Shown piece after piece: positions 1-7,854 of a stretch of DNA of 37,317 bases (its first letter is position 1; each line of letters begins with the position of its first letter). Where the stretch lies: NCBI GenBank assembly GCA_947627335.1, contig CANQVQ010000002.1:1-37317 (forward strand). The letters are read 5' to 3'. The stretch comes from an uncultured Clostridia bacterium (lineage in GTDB: Bacteria > Bacillota > Clostridia > Oscillospirales > CAG-382). The notes under the pieces are model-generated. The model saw only the letters and a list, made by a program, of their open reading frames with translations, was not told the DNA's origin and made no database searches. Both the position numbers and the translations under genes were made by a program.

Positions 1-696
1 CTTCGCCGCATCGGCGACGGGGCGACCATCGACCGACTGGTCGCGTCGTTCGCGGACAAGCAGTTGTTCATCGCCGACGGACACCACCGCTACGAGACCG
101 CCCTGCGCTACCGCGACGACGTGCTTTCCCGCGGGAATCCCGCCGGACAGGACGTCGATCACATCCTCATGACGCTGGTCGATCTGGCGGACGACGGGCT
201 GGTCGTCCTGCCGACCCATCGGCTCGTCCGCCGGGCGGGAGGCTGCTTTACGGCGGAGGAATTTCCGAACGTCGCGGACGCGGAGCGGGTGCTCGCCGAA
301 AAGATGCGGCAGGGGAAGCACGCCTACGCGCTCTATACCGGCGGGGACGGCTTCACGCTGCTGACCGGCACGTCGGACGCGGACCGGCTGACCGTCGAGG
401 GGCGGAGCGCCGCGTACGCCCGGCTGGACGTGACCGTACTGCACACCCTGCTGCTGGAACGTGCGCTGGGCATCGACCGCGAGAACATGGCGCGTCAGCA
501 GAATCTCCGCTACACCCGTTCCGCCGAGGAAGCGATCGCGTCCGTGCGGAGCGGGCAAAGCACCGCCGCGTTCCTGCTGAACCCGACGCGGATCGAGGAG
601 ATCCGTGCGGTAGCGGAAGCGGGGGACAAAATGCCCCAGAAAAGCACCTATTTCTACCCCAAACTCAAGACCGGGCTGGTCATGAACCGGCTGTAA
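1..696 (+). CDS. DUF1015 family protein, C-terminal part (5' end outside the window)
   Basis: The reading frame is open from the first base, so this is the last 231 residues of a longer protein; DUF1015 proteins are usually about 400 residues. The diagnostic stretch ADGHHRYETAL is at window residues 25-35, read directly from the sequence. A TTG at 64 is internal to this motif region and is not the start. The family is widespread in bacteria and has no established biochemical function; it often lies near serine or amino-acid metabolism genes, but nothing here tests that. The stop TAA is 21 bp before valS, so co-transcription with valS and the Mrp gene is likely. Confidence 0.9.
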   Translation, partial: LRRIGDGATIDRLVASFADKQLFIADGHHRYETALRYRDDVLSRGNPAGQDVDHILMTLVDLADDGLVVLPTHRLVRRAGGCFTAEEFPNVADAERVLAEKMRQGKHAYALYTGGDGFTLLTGTSDADRLTVEGRSAAYARLDVTVLHTLLLERALGIDRENMARQQNLRYTRSAEEAIASVRSGQSTAAFLLNPTRIEEIRAVAEAGDKMPQKSTYFYPKLKTGLVMNRL

Positions 697-717
697 ACGA
701 AAGGACGGCGCAACGAT

Positions 718-3357
718 ATGGCAAAGCAACTGGAAAAGAAGTACGACCCTTCCGATTTCGAGGAACGGCTGTACGCGGAATGGAACGAAAAAGGGTATTT
801 CCGCCCGGGCAGACCGGGCGCGAAGCCGTTTTCCATCGTCATGCCCCCGCCCAACATCACCGGGCAGCTGCATATGGGTCATGCGCTCGACAATACCCTG
901 CAGGATCTGCTGGTGCGCTATAAGCGTATGTGCGGGTACAACACGCTGTGGGTGCCGGGGACCGACCACGCGTCGATCGCGACGGAGGCGAAAATCGTCG
1001 AAAAGATGCGGGAGGAAGGGCTGACGAAGGAGCAGATCGGTCGGGAAGCGTTCCTCGAACGCGCCTGGGATTGGAACCGGCAGTACGGCGGACGCATCAC
1101 CGAACAGCTCAAGAAGCTCGGTTCGTCCTGCGACTGGTCCCGTCAGCGGTTCACGATGGACGAGGGCTGCTCGGAAGCCGTGCGGGAGGTGTTCGTGCGC
1201 CTGTACCGCAAGGGGCTGATCTACCGCGGGAACCGCATCATCAACTGGTGTCCGCACTGCCTGACCTCCATTTCCGACGCGGAGGTGGAGTACGAGGAGC
1301 AGGCGGGGCATTTCTGGCATCTGCGCTACCCGGTCAAGGGCAGCGACGGCGAATATATCTACCTCGCGACCACCCGTCCGGAGACGCTTTTGGGCGATAC
1401 GGCGGTCGCGGTCAACCCGAAGGACGAGCGGTACCGCCATCTGGTCGGCAAGACGCTCATTCTGCCGTTGGTCGGGCGGGAGATCCCGGTCGTCGCCGAC
1501 GAGTACGTCGAGATGGACTTCGGGACGGGCGCCGTGAAGATCACCCCGGCGCACGACCCGAACGACTTCGAGGTCGGTCTGCGGCATGATCTGGAGGTCA
1601 TCAACGTCCTCACGCCGGACGCCCGCATCACCGACGACTACCCCGCCTACGCCGGAATGGACCGCTACGAAGCGCGCAAGGCGATCGTGCGGGACCTTGA
1701 CGCGGGCGGTTACCTCGTGCGGGTGGAGAACTACTCCCACAACGTCGGGACCTGCTACCGCTGCGGCACGACCATCGAGCCACGCGTGTCCCTGCAATGG
1801 TTCGTTCGGATGGGGACCCTCGCGGAACCAGCGATCCAAGCGGTCAAGGACGGGGACATTCGCTTCATCCCCGACCGCTTCTCGAAAAACTACCTGCACT
1901 GGATGGAGAACCTCCGCGACTGGTGCATCTCCCGACAGCTCTGGTGGGGGCACCGCATTCCGGCGTTCTACTGCGACGACTGCGGGGAACTGACCGTCAC
2001 CGCCGAACCGCAGGCAATCTGCCCGAAGTGCGGCAAGCCCATGCGGCAGGACCCGGATACGCTGGACACCTGGTTCTCGTCCGCGCTCTGGCCGTTTTCG
2101 ACGCTCGGCTGGCCGAAGCAGACGGAGGACCTGGAAACCTTTTACCCGACCTCCACGCTCGTGACCGGGTACGACATCATCACGTTCTGGGTCTCCCGCA
2201 TGATCTTCTCCGGTTTGGAGCATACCGGGAAAAAGCCGTTCTCCGACGTGCTGGTGCACGGGCTGGTGCGGGACGCGCAGGGGCGGAAGATGTCCAAATC
2301 GCTCGGCAACGGCATCGACCCGCTGGAGCTGATCCGCACCTACGGGTGCGACGCGCTCCGCTTCGCGCTGGTCAGCGGGAACAGCCCCGGAAACGATATG
2401 CGGGCGTCCGAGGAGAAGTTTGAAGCCGCACGGAACTTCGCGAACAAGATCTGGAACGCGGCACGCTTCGTGCTCATGAACCTCGACGGCGAAGACCCGG
2501 TCGCCTTCGGCGATCTGCCGCTCGCGGACCTGCCGGACGAGGACAAGTGGATCCTTTCGCAGTACAACCGCACGGTCGGCGAAGTGCGGGAGAACCTCGA
2601 TCGGTACGAGCTGGGCGTGGCGCTCGGCAAGCTGTACGACTTCATCTGGGACGTGTTCTGCGACTGGTATATCGAGCTGGTCAAGGCGCGCCTGTCCGAA
2701 AAAGGCACTGAAAGCAACCGCACGGCGCAGAAGGTGCTGATCTATGTGCTTTCCAACACGATGGCGCTCCTGCACCCGTTCATGCCGTTCATCACCGAGG
2801 AGATCTGGCGCACCCTGCCGCACGAAGGGGATTCCGTCATGGTGTCGGATTACCCCGTCTGCCGCCCGGAGCTGGACTTCCCGCGTGAGGAAGCGTCCAT
2901 GCGGAAGGTCATCGACGCGGTCCGCGCCGTGCGCAACCTGCGCAGCGAGATGAACGTTTCGCATTCCCGCCGTGCCCATCTGCACATCGTCGCGTCCGAT
3001 CCGTCCGCGTTCCGCGGCAAGGAGAAGTTCTTCGAGCGCCTGGCGTTCGCGTCGGGCGTGGAGGTCGGGAGCGAAGCGGCGAACGCCGACGGGTCCGTCC
3101 GCGCCATCACCGACGACTGCGAGATCCTCATTCCGCTCGCCGACATGATCGACCGCGAGGAGGAACTCGCCCGTCTGCGCAAAGAGCTCGCGTCGGCGGA
3201 AGGGGAGCTGACCCGTGCGCAGAGCAAGCTGGCGAACGCCGATTTCGTCGCCAAGGCGCCGCAAAAGCTGGTCGACGGGGAACGCGCCAAGGCGGAAAAC
3301 GCTTCCGCCAAGCTCGAAAAGCTCCGCGCCGCGATCGCGCAGCTGGAAAATCTGTAA
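718..3357 (+). CDS. valS: valine--tRNA ligase
   Basis: Class Ia aminoacyl-tRNA synthetase that charges tRNA-Val with valine and edits mischarged threonine. The 879-residue length is normal for bacterial ValRS. The HIGH-type motif HMGH is at residues 52-55 after PPPNITGQL, and the KMSKS loop is at about 524-528 (GRKMSKSLGN). The editing domain carries TTRPETLLGDTAVAVNP. Cysteine pairs at CPHC and in CDDCGELT...CPKC suggest structural zinc ribbons. The last 65 or so residues are a charged Leu/Lys/Glu coiled coil, the ValRS tRNA-binding arm. It sits between the DUF1015 gene and the Mrp gene. No T-box leader is visible in the 21-bp gap. Confidence 0.98.
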   Translation: MAKQLEKKYDPSDFEERLYAEWNEKGYFRPGRPGAKPFSIVMPPPNITGQLHMGHALDNTLQDLLVRYKRMCGYNTLWVPGTDHASIATEAKIVEKMREEGLTKEQIGREAFLERAWDWNRQYGGRITEQLKKLGSSCDWSRQRFTMDEGCSEAVREVFVRLYRKGLIYRGNRIINWCPHCLTSISDAEVEYEEQAGHFWHLRYPVKGSDGEYIYLATTRPETLLGDTAVAVNPKDERYRHLVGKTLILPLVGREIPVVADEYVEMDFGTGAVKITPAHDPNDFEVGLRHDLEVINVLTPDARITDDYPAYAGMDRYEARKAIVRDLDAGGYLVRVENYSHNVGTCYRCGTTIEPRVSLQWFVRMGTLAEPAIQAVKDGDIRFIPDRFSKNYLHWMENLRDWCISRQLWWGHRIPAFYCDDCGELTVTAEPQAICPKCGKPMRQDPDTLDTWFSSALWPFSTLGWPKQTEDLETFYPTSTLVTGYDIITFWVSRMIFSGLEHTGKKPFSDVLVHGLVRDAQGRKMSKSLGNGIDPLELIRTYGCDALRFALVSGNSPGNDMRASEEKFEAARNFANKIWNAARFVLMNLDGEDPVAFGDLPLADLPDEDKWILSQYNRTVGEVRENLDRYELGVALGKLYDFIWDVFCDWYIELVKARLSEKGTESNRTAQKVLIYVLSNTMALLHPFMPFITEEIWRTLPHEGDSVMVSDYPVCRPELDFPREEASMRKVIDAVRAVRNLRSEMNVSHSRRAHLHIVASDPSAFRGKEKFFERLAFASGVEVGSEAANADGSVRAITDDCEILIPLADMIDREEELARLRKELASAEGELTRAQSKLANADFVAKAPQKLVDGERAKAENASAKLEKLRAAIAQLENL

Positions 3358-3380
3358 AACCCGAAAGGAAGAACGAAAAA

Positions 3381-4199
3381 ATGGCAGAATGTACGCACGA
3401 TTGCTCCGCCTGCGGCGAGGAATGCGCCTCCCGGCAGGAAGCGGGCAGTATGCTGGAAAAGCCGCACGAGCAATCCGACATCCGCAAGGTCATCGGCGTG
3501 GTGTCCGGCAAAGGCGGGGTCGGGAAATCCATGGTGACTTCCCTGCTTTCCGTGCTGGCAAACCGCGCAGGGCTGAAAACCTCCATCCTCGACGCGGACG
3601 TCACGGGTCCGTCGATCCCGCGTTCCTTTGGACTGCGCGGACAGGCGACCGCCGACGAGGTCGGCATCTATCCGCTCCTGACGAAAACCGGCATTCGCGT
3701 CATGTCGGTCAACCTGCTGCTGCAGAACGAGACGGACCCGGTCGTCTGGCGCGGTCCGGTCATCGCCGGGTGCGTCAAGCAGTTCTGGACGGACGTGATC
3801 TGGGGACCGACGGACGTGATGTTCATCGATATGCCCCCGGGGACCGGCGACGTGCCGCTGACCGTGTTCCAGTCCGTCCCGCTCGACGGGATCCTGATCG
3901 TCACGTCGCCGCAGGAACTGGTCTCCATGGTCGTCGAAAAGGCGGTCAATATGGCGAAGCTGATGAACATCCCGGTTCTGGGGCTGGTGGAGAACTTTTC
4001 CTACTTCGTCTGCCCCGATTGCGGCGGCAGGCACGAGATCTTCGGCGAAAGCCGCGCCGAGGAAACGGCGAAACGGCTGGGGATTCCGGCGGTCGCACGG
4101 ATGCCGATCGACCCGAAGCTGGCGGCCGCCTGCGACGCGGGCACGGTCGAACTGTTTGAAGGGGATTGGCTCAACGGTCTGTTCGAGACGCTGCTCTGA
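3381..4199 (+). CDS. Mrp/NBP35-family Fe-S carrier ATPase
   Basis: 272-residue P-loop ATPase of the Mrp/ApbC/Nbp35 family, which carries or transfers Fe-S clusters in the cytoplasm. The deviant Walker A GKGGVGKS is at residues 43-50, followed by the family sequence DADVTGPSIPRS and MPPGTGD. A cysteine-rich N-terminus (C4, C8, C11, C15) precedes the ATPase domain, as in Nbp35-like members, and a C-terminal CPDCGG supplies the CxxC expected to bridge a cluster between two subunits. ATG at 3381 follows a GAAAGGAAG ribosome binding site. It is the last gene before a strong terminator. Assignment of the family is firm; the client proteins are unknown. Confidence 0.95.
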   Translation: MAECTHDCSACGEECASRQEAGSMLEKPHEQSDIRKVIGVVSGKGGVGKSMVTSLLSVLANRAGLKTSILDADVTGPSIPRSFGLRGQATADEVGIYPLLTKTGIRVMSVNLLLQNETDPVVWRGPVIAGCVKQFWTDVIWGPTDVMFIDMPPGTGDVPLTVFQSVPLDGILIVTSPQELVSMVVEKAVNMAKLMNIPVLGLVENFSYFVCPDCGGRHEIFGESRAEETAKRLGIPAVARMPIDPKLAAACDAGTVELFEGDWLNGLFETLL

Positions 4200-4211
4200 C
4201 AAACCCGAAAC

Positions 4212-4252
4212 AAAAAAACGGTATGGCAAACGCGAAGCCATACCGTTTTTTT
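4212..4252 (+). terminator. Rho-independent terminator between convergent genes
   Basis: A perfect 16-bp inverted repeat (aaaaaaacggtatggc, then its complement) with a 9-nt loop and runs of A on the left and T on the right. It can end transcription from the Mrp gene on the + strand and from the lipoprotein gene arriving on the - strand. Confidence 0.93.
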
Positions 4253-4265
4253 GTATGTTTTTTCG

Positions 4266-4823
4266 TCAATTGAACGCGAACGTGGACAGGACCGTCTCGT
4301 AGCAGCCGACCGTGTCGTCGTAACCTTCCTCCGGCACCGTGAACGTCACGAGGAACGCCGTGCCGTACCGCACGCAGACCGTCTGCTCGAATCGGTAGAG
4401 CAGGTCGTCCTCGGTAAGCTGCAGCGTGTAGCGGTTGCGGCAGGCGGGCGTGCCGCCGAGCTTCATCTCTTCCTTTTCGGAGGTGAATTGGATCCGGTCG
4501 CCGTAAACGTCGGTCAGGTCGGAACGGTAGTCGTCCCAATAGTTGTTCGCACCCTGGTCGCTGTCGGAGAGCGTGAACGCCATGACCGAGATGCTCGCGT
4601 AAGCGACCGCTTTGTCGCCCGCGATGTTGCGCTTGATACCGGTCATGCCGTCGCTGCGATCGACCTCCCACCCCTCGGCATAGGAAAACGAATAGTCCTC
4701 GCCTTCAAACAGCACGCCCCCATCGGGCGCGTCCCCCTCCGACCGCCCGGACGAGCAGGCGCAAAGCAGCAGGGCGGCGAGCAGCGGGAACAGCGAAAGA
4801 CGGAGAAAACGGTTTTTTTTCAT
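4266..4823 (-). CDS. small lipoprotein, PsbP-like fold possible, function unknown
   Basis: 185 residues. The N-terminus is a lipoprotein signal peptide: MKKNRF, a hydrophobic stretch and a lipobox L20-C21-A22-C23, so the mature protein should be anchored to the outer face of the membrane through C23. The mature part (YSFSYAEGWEV, then alternating beta strands, ending YETVLSTFAFN) resembles small secreted beta-sandwich domains of the PsbP/DUF1795 type by pattern only. The start ATG follows AAAGGAAG. It lies 32 bp downstream of the membrane-anchored gene at 4856-5233 and probably shares its promoter. I do not recognise a specific function. Confidence 0.85.
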   Translation of the reverse strand: MKKNRFLRLSLFPLLAALLLCACSSGRSEGDAPDGGVLFEGEDYSFSYAEGWEVDRSDGMTGIKRNIAGDKAVAYASISVMAFTLSDSDQGANNYWDDYRSDLTDVYGDRIQFTSEKEEMKLGGTPACRNRYTLQLTEDDLLYRFEQTVCVRYGTAFLVTFTVPEEGYDDTVGCYETVLSTFAFN

Positions 4824-4855
4824 GAGAAACTTCCTTTCTGCGCTTCGTCCGCAGC

Positions 4856-5233
4856 TTACGGGACCGTGTAAACGGTGCTTTTCCCGCAGACCAGCTTGCG
4901 CGTGCCTTCCGGCAGCTCGATTTTGAAATTCGCGTCGTCAAGCCCGGGCGTCTCCGCGAGGTCGGGCTGCTTCCCGCCGCGGAAGGTCAGGGCGATCTGC
5001 CCGTTCCCGTCGTCGTCGGCGAAGAATTTGTAGACGTATTCGCCCGTGACGTTGGAACGGACGCGGAAATACAGCCACCCATCGACGAGCGAGAAATTAT
5101 CGAAGGTCAGTTCGCTGTACTCATATGTGTAGGACCAGTGGTACGCCACGACCCCCGCCGTCAGCGCGACGGCGAACGCGAGCAGCAGAGAAACGCAGAC
5201 GAGCAGCAATCGGTTCGGCAACGATCGGTTCAT
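4856..5233 (-). CDS. membrane-anchored protein of unknown function
   Basis: 125 residues with one N-terminal membrane segment (about residues 9-31, rich in L, V and A) preceded by Arg/Lys-type charges, so the remaining 90 residues should face outside. The exported part is predicted to be beta-rich (YEYSELTFDNFSLVDGWLYF) with a DDDGNG turn. ATG at 5233 has AAAGGAGC upstream. A promoter with a consensus -10 lies 33-61 bp upstream. It is the first gene of a two-gene unit with the lipoprotein at 4266-4823; both are envelope proteins and may act together. No family recognised. Confidence 0.8.
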   Translation of the reverse strand: MNRSLPNRLLLVCVSLLLAFAVALTAGVVAYHWSYTYEYSELTFDNFSLVDGWLYFRVRSNVTGEYVYKFFADDDGNGQIALTFRGGKQPDLAETPGLDDANFKIELPEGTRKLVCGKSTVYTVP

Positions 5234-5265
5234 GGAGAAGATGCGCTCCTTTCGGATTTTCTTCC

Positions 5266-5294
5266 ATTATACACTTCTTTTTGCAAAAAGGCAA
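5266..5294 (-). promoter_or_regulatory. vegetative promoter for the 5233-4266 unit
   Basis: On the - strand: -35 TTGCCT (5294-5289), 17-bp spacer, -10 TATAAT (5271-5266). It points at the membrane-anchored gene and is divergent from the hom promoter. Confidence 0.75.
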
Positions 5295-5359
5295 GGGGAA
5301 AACGTAAAAAAGACGCAAAATCAGTGCGTTTTGTCCCGCAATTTTGGTCAGGTCTGCTC

Positions 5360-5388
5360 TTGACAAGTTTCCCGAAAGCGGGTATACT
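5360..5388 (+). promoter_or_regulatory. vegetative promoter of hom
   Basis: TTGACA at 5360-5365, 17-bp spacer, TATACT at 5383-5388; the hom start codon is 29 bp further on. No riboswitch-sized leader exists between them. Confidence 0.9.
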
Positions 5389-5417
5389 AAGAAAAATGGA
5401 CAGACAGGAGCAAAAAG

Positions 5418-6461
5418 ATGAAGGCAATTGCGATCCTCGGCTTCGGCACGGTCGGAAGCGGCGTCTATGAGGTGCTGAAAAAAGCGGAGGATATTCGGAT
5501 CCAATACGTCGTCGATCTGCGGGAATTCCCCGGGCATCCGCTCGCGGACCGGGTCACGTCGGACTATGAAAAGGTGCTTGCGGACGAGCGCGTCGAGGTC
5601 GTCGTGGAAACCATGGGCGGCGTGAAGATCGCCTACGACTATACCAAGCGGGCTCTGCTCGCCGGCAAGAGCGTCGTGACGTCGAACAAGGCGGTCGTGG
5701 ACGCCTGCGGGGAGGAACTCGAAGCCATCGCACGGGAGAAGGGCGTTTCCTACCTGTACGAAGCGAGCGTGGGCGGGGGGATCCCGATCCTGCGTCCGCT
5801 GCGGGACTGCTTTGCCGCCGACCGCATCCTGAAGATCTCCGGCATCCTCAACGGCACGACCAACTATATCCTGACCCGCATGGCGGAATCCGGCTGCTCG
5901 ATGGAGGAAGCGCTCGCCGAAGCGCAGGCGCTCGGCTACGCCGAACAGGACCCGACGGCGGACGTCGAAGGGCACGACGCCGCCCGGAAGATCTGCATCC
6001 TCGCGGGGCTGGCGTTCGGGCGGTATATCCCGTATACCGAGGTGAAGTGCCTGCAGGGCATCCGCGACGTGACCGTCGAGGACGTGCGGCTCGCGGCGGA
6101 ACGCGGGTGCGTCATCCGCCTGCTCGGCACGGCGGAACGGGTGGAGGTCGACGGGAAGGAACACCTCCGGCTGGCGGTCGCCCCGTATCTGGTGCCGGAG
6201 GACAGCCTGCTGCACGCCGTGCGCGGAGCGTTCAACGCCATCTCGGTCATTGGCGAATCGGTCGGGGAAGTGCTGTTCTACGGGCAGGGAGCGGGGTCTT
6301 TGCCGACCGCGTCCGCCGTCGCGAGCGACGTGCTCGAAGCGTTGGCGCGTAAGCCGATCCCCGCCGTGCGGAACCATTTGGAAGCGGGGTACGTCCTGCC
6401 CGACTGCACGACCCACCGCACCGCCGTCCTGCCGAACGGAAAGACCTATTTCGCACTGTAA
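5418..6461 (+). CDS. hom: homoserine dehydrogenase without ACT domain
   Basis: Reduces aspartate semialdehyde to homoserine with NAD(P)H, the branch to threonine and methionine. The Rossmann nucleotide loop GFGTVG is at residues 8-13. The catalytic domain carries the family signature around GILNGTTNYILTRM and the DVEGHDAARK segment with the conserved catalytic Asp/Lys. The protein is only 347 residues and ends shortly after the catalytic domain at NGKTYFAL, whereas the Bacillus-type enzymes are about 430 residues with a C-terminal ACT domain for threonine feedback. It is a single-gene unit with its own promoter and terminator; thrB and thrC are not in the window. Confidence 0.95.
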   Translation: MKAIAILGFGTVGSGVYEVLKKAEDIRIQYVVDLREFPGHPLADRVTSDYEKVLADERVEVVVETMGGVKIAYDYTKRALLAGKSVVTSNKAVVDACGEELEAIAREKGVSYLYEASVGGGIPILRPLRDCFAADRILKISGILNGTTNYILTRMAESGCSMEEALAEAQALGYAEQDPTADVEGHDAARKICILAGLAFGRYIPYTEVKCLQGIRDVTVEDVRLAAERGCVIRLLGTAERVEVDGKEHLRLAVAPYLVPEDSLLHAVRGAFNAISVIGESVGEVLFYGQGAGSLPTASAVASDVLEALARKPIPAVRNHLEAGYVLPDCTTHRTAVLPNGKTYFAL

Positions 6462-6499
6462 CGTTTCGCGGGACGACGCTTTCCCGGAAACTGGATCAT

Positions 6500-6537
6500 A
6501 ACGCCTCGGGCGGGGACAGGCTCGCCGGGGGCGTTTT
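6500..6537 (+). terminator. terminator after hom
   Basis: Inverted repeat AACGCC...GGCGTT with an inner GGCG/CGCC pairing, followed by TTTTCCGTTTTT. It starts 38 bp after the hom stop codon. The following 95 bp up to the tRNA promoter hold GC-rich sequence in which I see nothing further. Confidence 0.7.
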
Positions 6538-6632
6538 CCGTTTTTCCGCCGGAGGACCTCGCGACCCCTGCTCCGGGTGCCGGGGCGGGGACGGCGAATC
6601 CGCTTTTGCCCGCAAAAAATTCAAAAAACCTC

Positions 6633-6661
6633 TTGACAAGAAGCGAAAAGTATGGTATACT
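6633..6661 (+). promoter_or_regulatory. promoter of the tRNA-Thr/tRNA-Tyr unit
   Basis: TTGACA at 6633-6638, 17-bp spacer, TATACT at 6656-6661; the first tRNA begins 41 bp downstream. Confidence 0.9.
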
Positions 6662-6702
6662 GTCCTACGCTGACGGAACGCAAACGGTTCCTTGCGTAAC
6701 TT

Positions 6703-6777
6703 GCTGGTGTGGCTCAATGGCAGAGCAGCTGATTTGTAATCAGCAGGTTGGGGGTTCGACTCCCTTCACCAGCTCCA
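6703..6777 (+). tRNA. tRNA-Thr (anticodon TGT)
   Basis: Full cloverleaf: acceptor GCTGGTG/CACCAGC, anticodon stem GCTGA/TCAGC with loop TTTGTAA (anticodon TGT at 6735-6737, reads ACA), T arm with GGTTCGACTCC. The 3' CCA is encoded (6775-6777). Confidence 0.95.
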
Positions 6778-6783
6778 AAATAT

Positions 6784-6868
6784 GGGAGAATTCCCGAGTG
6801 GCCAAAGGGGACAGACTGTAAATCTGCTGGCATCGCCTTCGGTGGTTCGAATCCACCTTCTCCCACCA
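6784..6868 (+). tRNA. tRNA-Tyr (anticodon GTA)
   Basis: Class II tRNA with a long variable arm: acceptor GGGAGAA/TTCTCCC, anticodon loop CTGTAAA with GTA at 6818-6820, T arm GGTTCGAATCC and encoded CCA. It starts 6 bp after tRNA-Thr, so the two are co-transcribed. Confidence 0.95.
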
Positions 6869-6901
6869 AAAATCGGCAAGACATCCGTCTTGCCGATTTT
6901 T
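6868..6901 (+). terminator. terminator of the tRNA unit
   Basis: Perfect stem AATCGGCAAGAC / GTCTTGCCGATT with a 4-nt loop and flanking A and T runs, immediately after the tRNA-Tyr CCA. Confidence 0.93.
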
Positions 6902-6936
6902 CACTCTTCACTTTTCACTCTTCACTCTTCACTCAT
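6902..6936 (+). repeat. five tandem 7-bp units (CACTCTT type)
   Basis: CACTCTT, CACTTTT, CACTCTT, CACTCTT, CACTCAT follow each other without gaps directly after the tRNA terminator. The tract marks the left edge of the low-GC segment. No protein-coding role is likely. Confidence 0.85.
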
Positions 6937-7006
6937 AACTTCCCGCTTTTCACTGCGTCGCGTTTTCACCGCAGAAGTCATACGGCAAATCCCTCCGCAC
7001 CTGTTC

Positions 7007-7040
7007 AAAAAAGCACGGGCTTTAGCCCGTGCTTATTTTT
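7007..7040 (-). terminator. terminator of the truncated XRE gene
   Basis: Stem AAGCACGGGC/GCCCGTGCTT with loop TTTA; on the - strand it is followed by a T run. The XRE stop codon (7033-7035) lies at the edge of the hairpin. Confidence 0.88.
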
Positions 7041-7227
7041 TGAAATTCCCACAGTACCGCAACGGTTTCGGCGTGTCCGTCAACCCGATTAAATAATCCG
7101 AAGAAAGATCATAGAATTCACAAAGCCGTACCAAATCTTCGATTTTCAGCTCTGCACGTCCGGTCTCTATATGGTTATACCCTTGCTGGGATTTGTTAAG
7201 CAACTTGCCAATTTTGAGTATTGACAT
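7033..7227 (-). CDS. N-terminally truncated XRE-family regulator
   Basis: 64 residues. The segment NKSQQGYNHIETGRAELK and the following LVRLCEFYDLSSDYLIGLTD match the recognition helix and C-terminal helices of a Cro/CI-type HTH domain. A complete domain would have about 15 more residues at the N-terminus (helix 1 and the start of helix 2); here the codon just before the ATG is TAA, so no in-frame extension is possible. Either the protein is a remnant or it works without helix 1. It diverges from the zinc-ribbon gene at 7297, with a palindrome between and partly overlapping promoter elements. AT-rich codon use differs from the flanking genes and suggests acquisition. Confidence 0.65.
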   Translation of the reverse strand: MSILKIGKLLNKSQQGYNHIETGRAELKIEDLVRLCEFYDLSSDYLIGLTDTPKPLRYCGNFKK

Positions 7228-7249
7228 TTACTCAATGATTGAGTACAAT
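7221..7249 (+). promoter_or_regulatory. promoter of the zinc-ribbon membrane protein gene
   Basis: TTGACA at 7221-7226, 17-bp spacer, TACAAT at 7244-7249. The spacer is filled by a palindrome, and the -35 overlaps the start codon of the divergent XRE gene. Confidence 0.85.
7229..7245. promoter_or_regulatory. 17-bp palindromic operator
   Basis: TACTCAATGATTGAGTA is a perfect inverted repeat of two 8-bp arms around a single central base. A further half site TTGAGTA is at 7214-7220. It lies between the -35 and -10 of the promoter at 7221-7249, a position where a bound repressor would exclude RNA polymerase. The XRE protein encoded next to it is the natural candidate ligand; that is inference. 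Confidence 0.75.
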
Positions 7250-7296
7250 GGTATTGTCGGTTTTCGGCGAATCATTTTTCGGGAGGTAGAAAGGGC

Positions 7297-7815
7297 ATGA
7301 AATATTGTACACATTGCGGGAAAGAACTGTCGGACGATGCGATGTTTTGTACCAGATGCGGCAGCGCAGTGCATGGGCAGAACTACAAAACGAATACGCA
7401 TATGTCGGCGAACGAAACGGCTCTGTTAAATATGTTGGCGCAAAGACTGCTCGTAATGGGTATTATTTGGTTTATCATCGGAGGACTGCAATTTCTGTGT
7501 GGTTATTTATTCCGCGAGTGGCGTTATACCTATTGGTGGTTTTTGCTGATTGTCGGCGGCACGAATATCCTTGCGGGCGCCCAGGATATACTATACGGTA
7601 AGGCTCTCCTGGCAGGGCAGCGCGGAATCATCAGGAAACTCAAATCTGTAATTCCCTTTGTCACAGATTTGGTTTTTTGCATTGTCATCGGAGGATTCGG
7701 TTTTATCATTAGCGCAGTAATAGGTGCTGCAGGTTCTATCTGCTCTTTTGTCCTCATAAGAGGATACATCATGAAAAACGGAGCGTTTTTTGAAAGATTG
7801 GATACGGAAATTTGA
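7297..7815 (+). CDS. zinc-ribbon membrane protein
   Basis: 172 residues. The N-terminus is a zinc-ribbon: CTHCGKEL (C4, C7) and CTRCGSAV (C19, C22 region) form two CxxC knuckles. The rest has four hydrophobic segments (around LLVMGIIWFIIGGLQFL, WWFLLIVGGTNILAG, FVTDLVFCIVIGGFGFI and AVIGAAGSICSFVLI), so it is an integral membrane protein with a cytosolic ribbon. ATG follows GGGAGGTAGAAAGGGC. Proteins of this layout are common in Firmicutes without assigned function. It is AT-rich relative to neighbours and is controlled by the promoter/palindrome at 7221-7249. Confidence 0.85.
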   Translation: MKYCTHCGKELSDDAMFCTRCGSAVHGQNYKTNTHMSANETALLNMLAQRLLVMGIIWFIIGGLQFLCGYLFREWRYTYWWFLLIVGGTNILAGAQDILYGKALLAGQRGIIRKLKSVIPFVTDLVFCIVIGGFGFIISAVIGAAGSICSFVLIRGYIMKNGAFFERLDTEI

Positions 7816-7854
7816 TAAGAAAAAAGCAACGCCTTTGCAGCATTACCCTCACGC

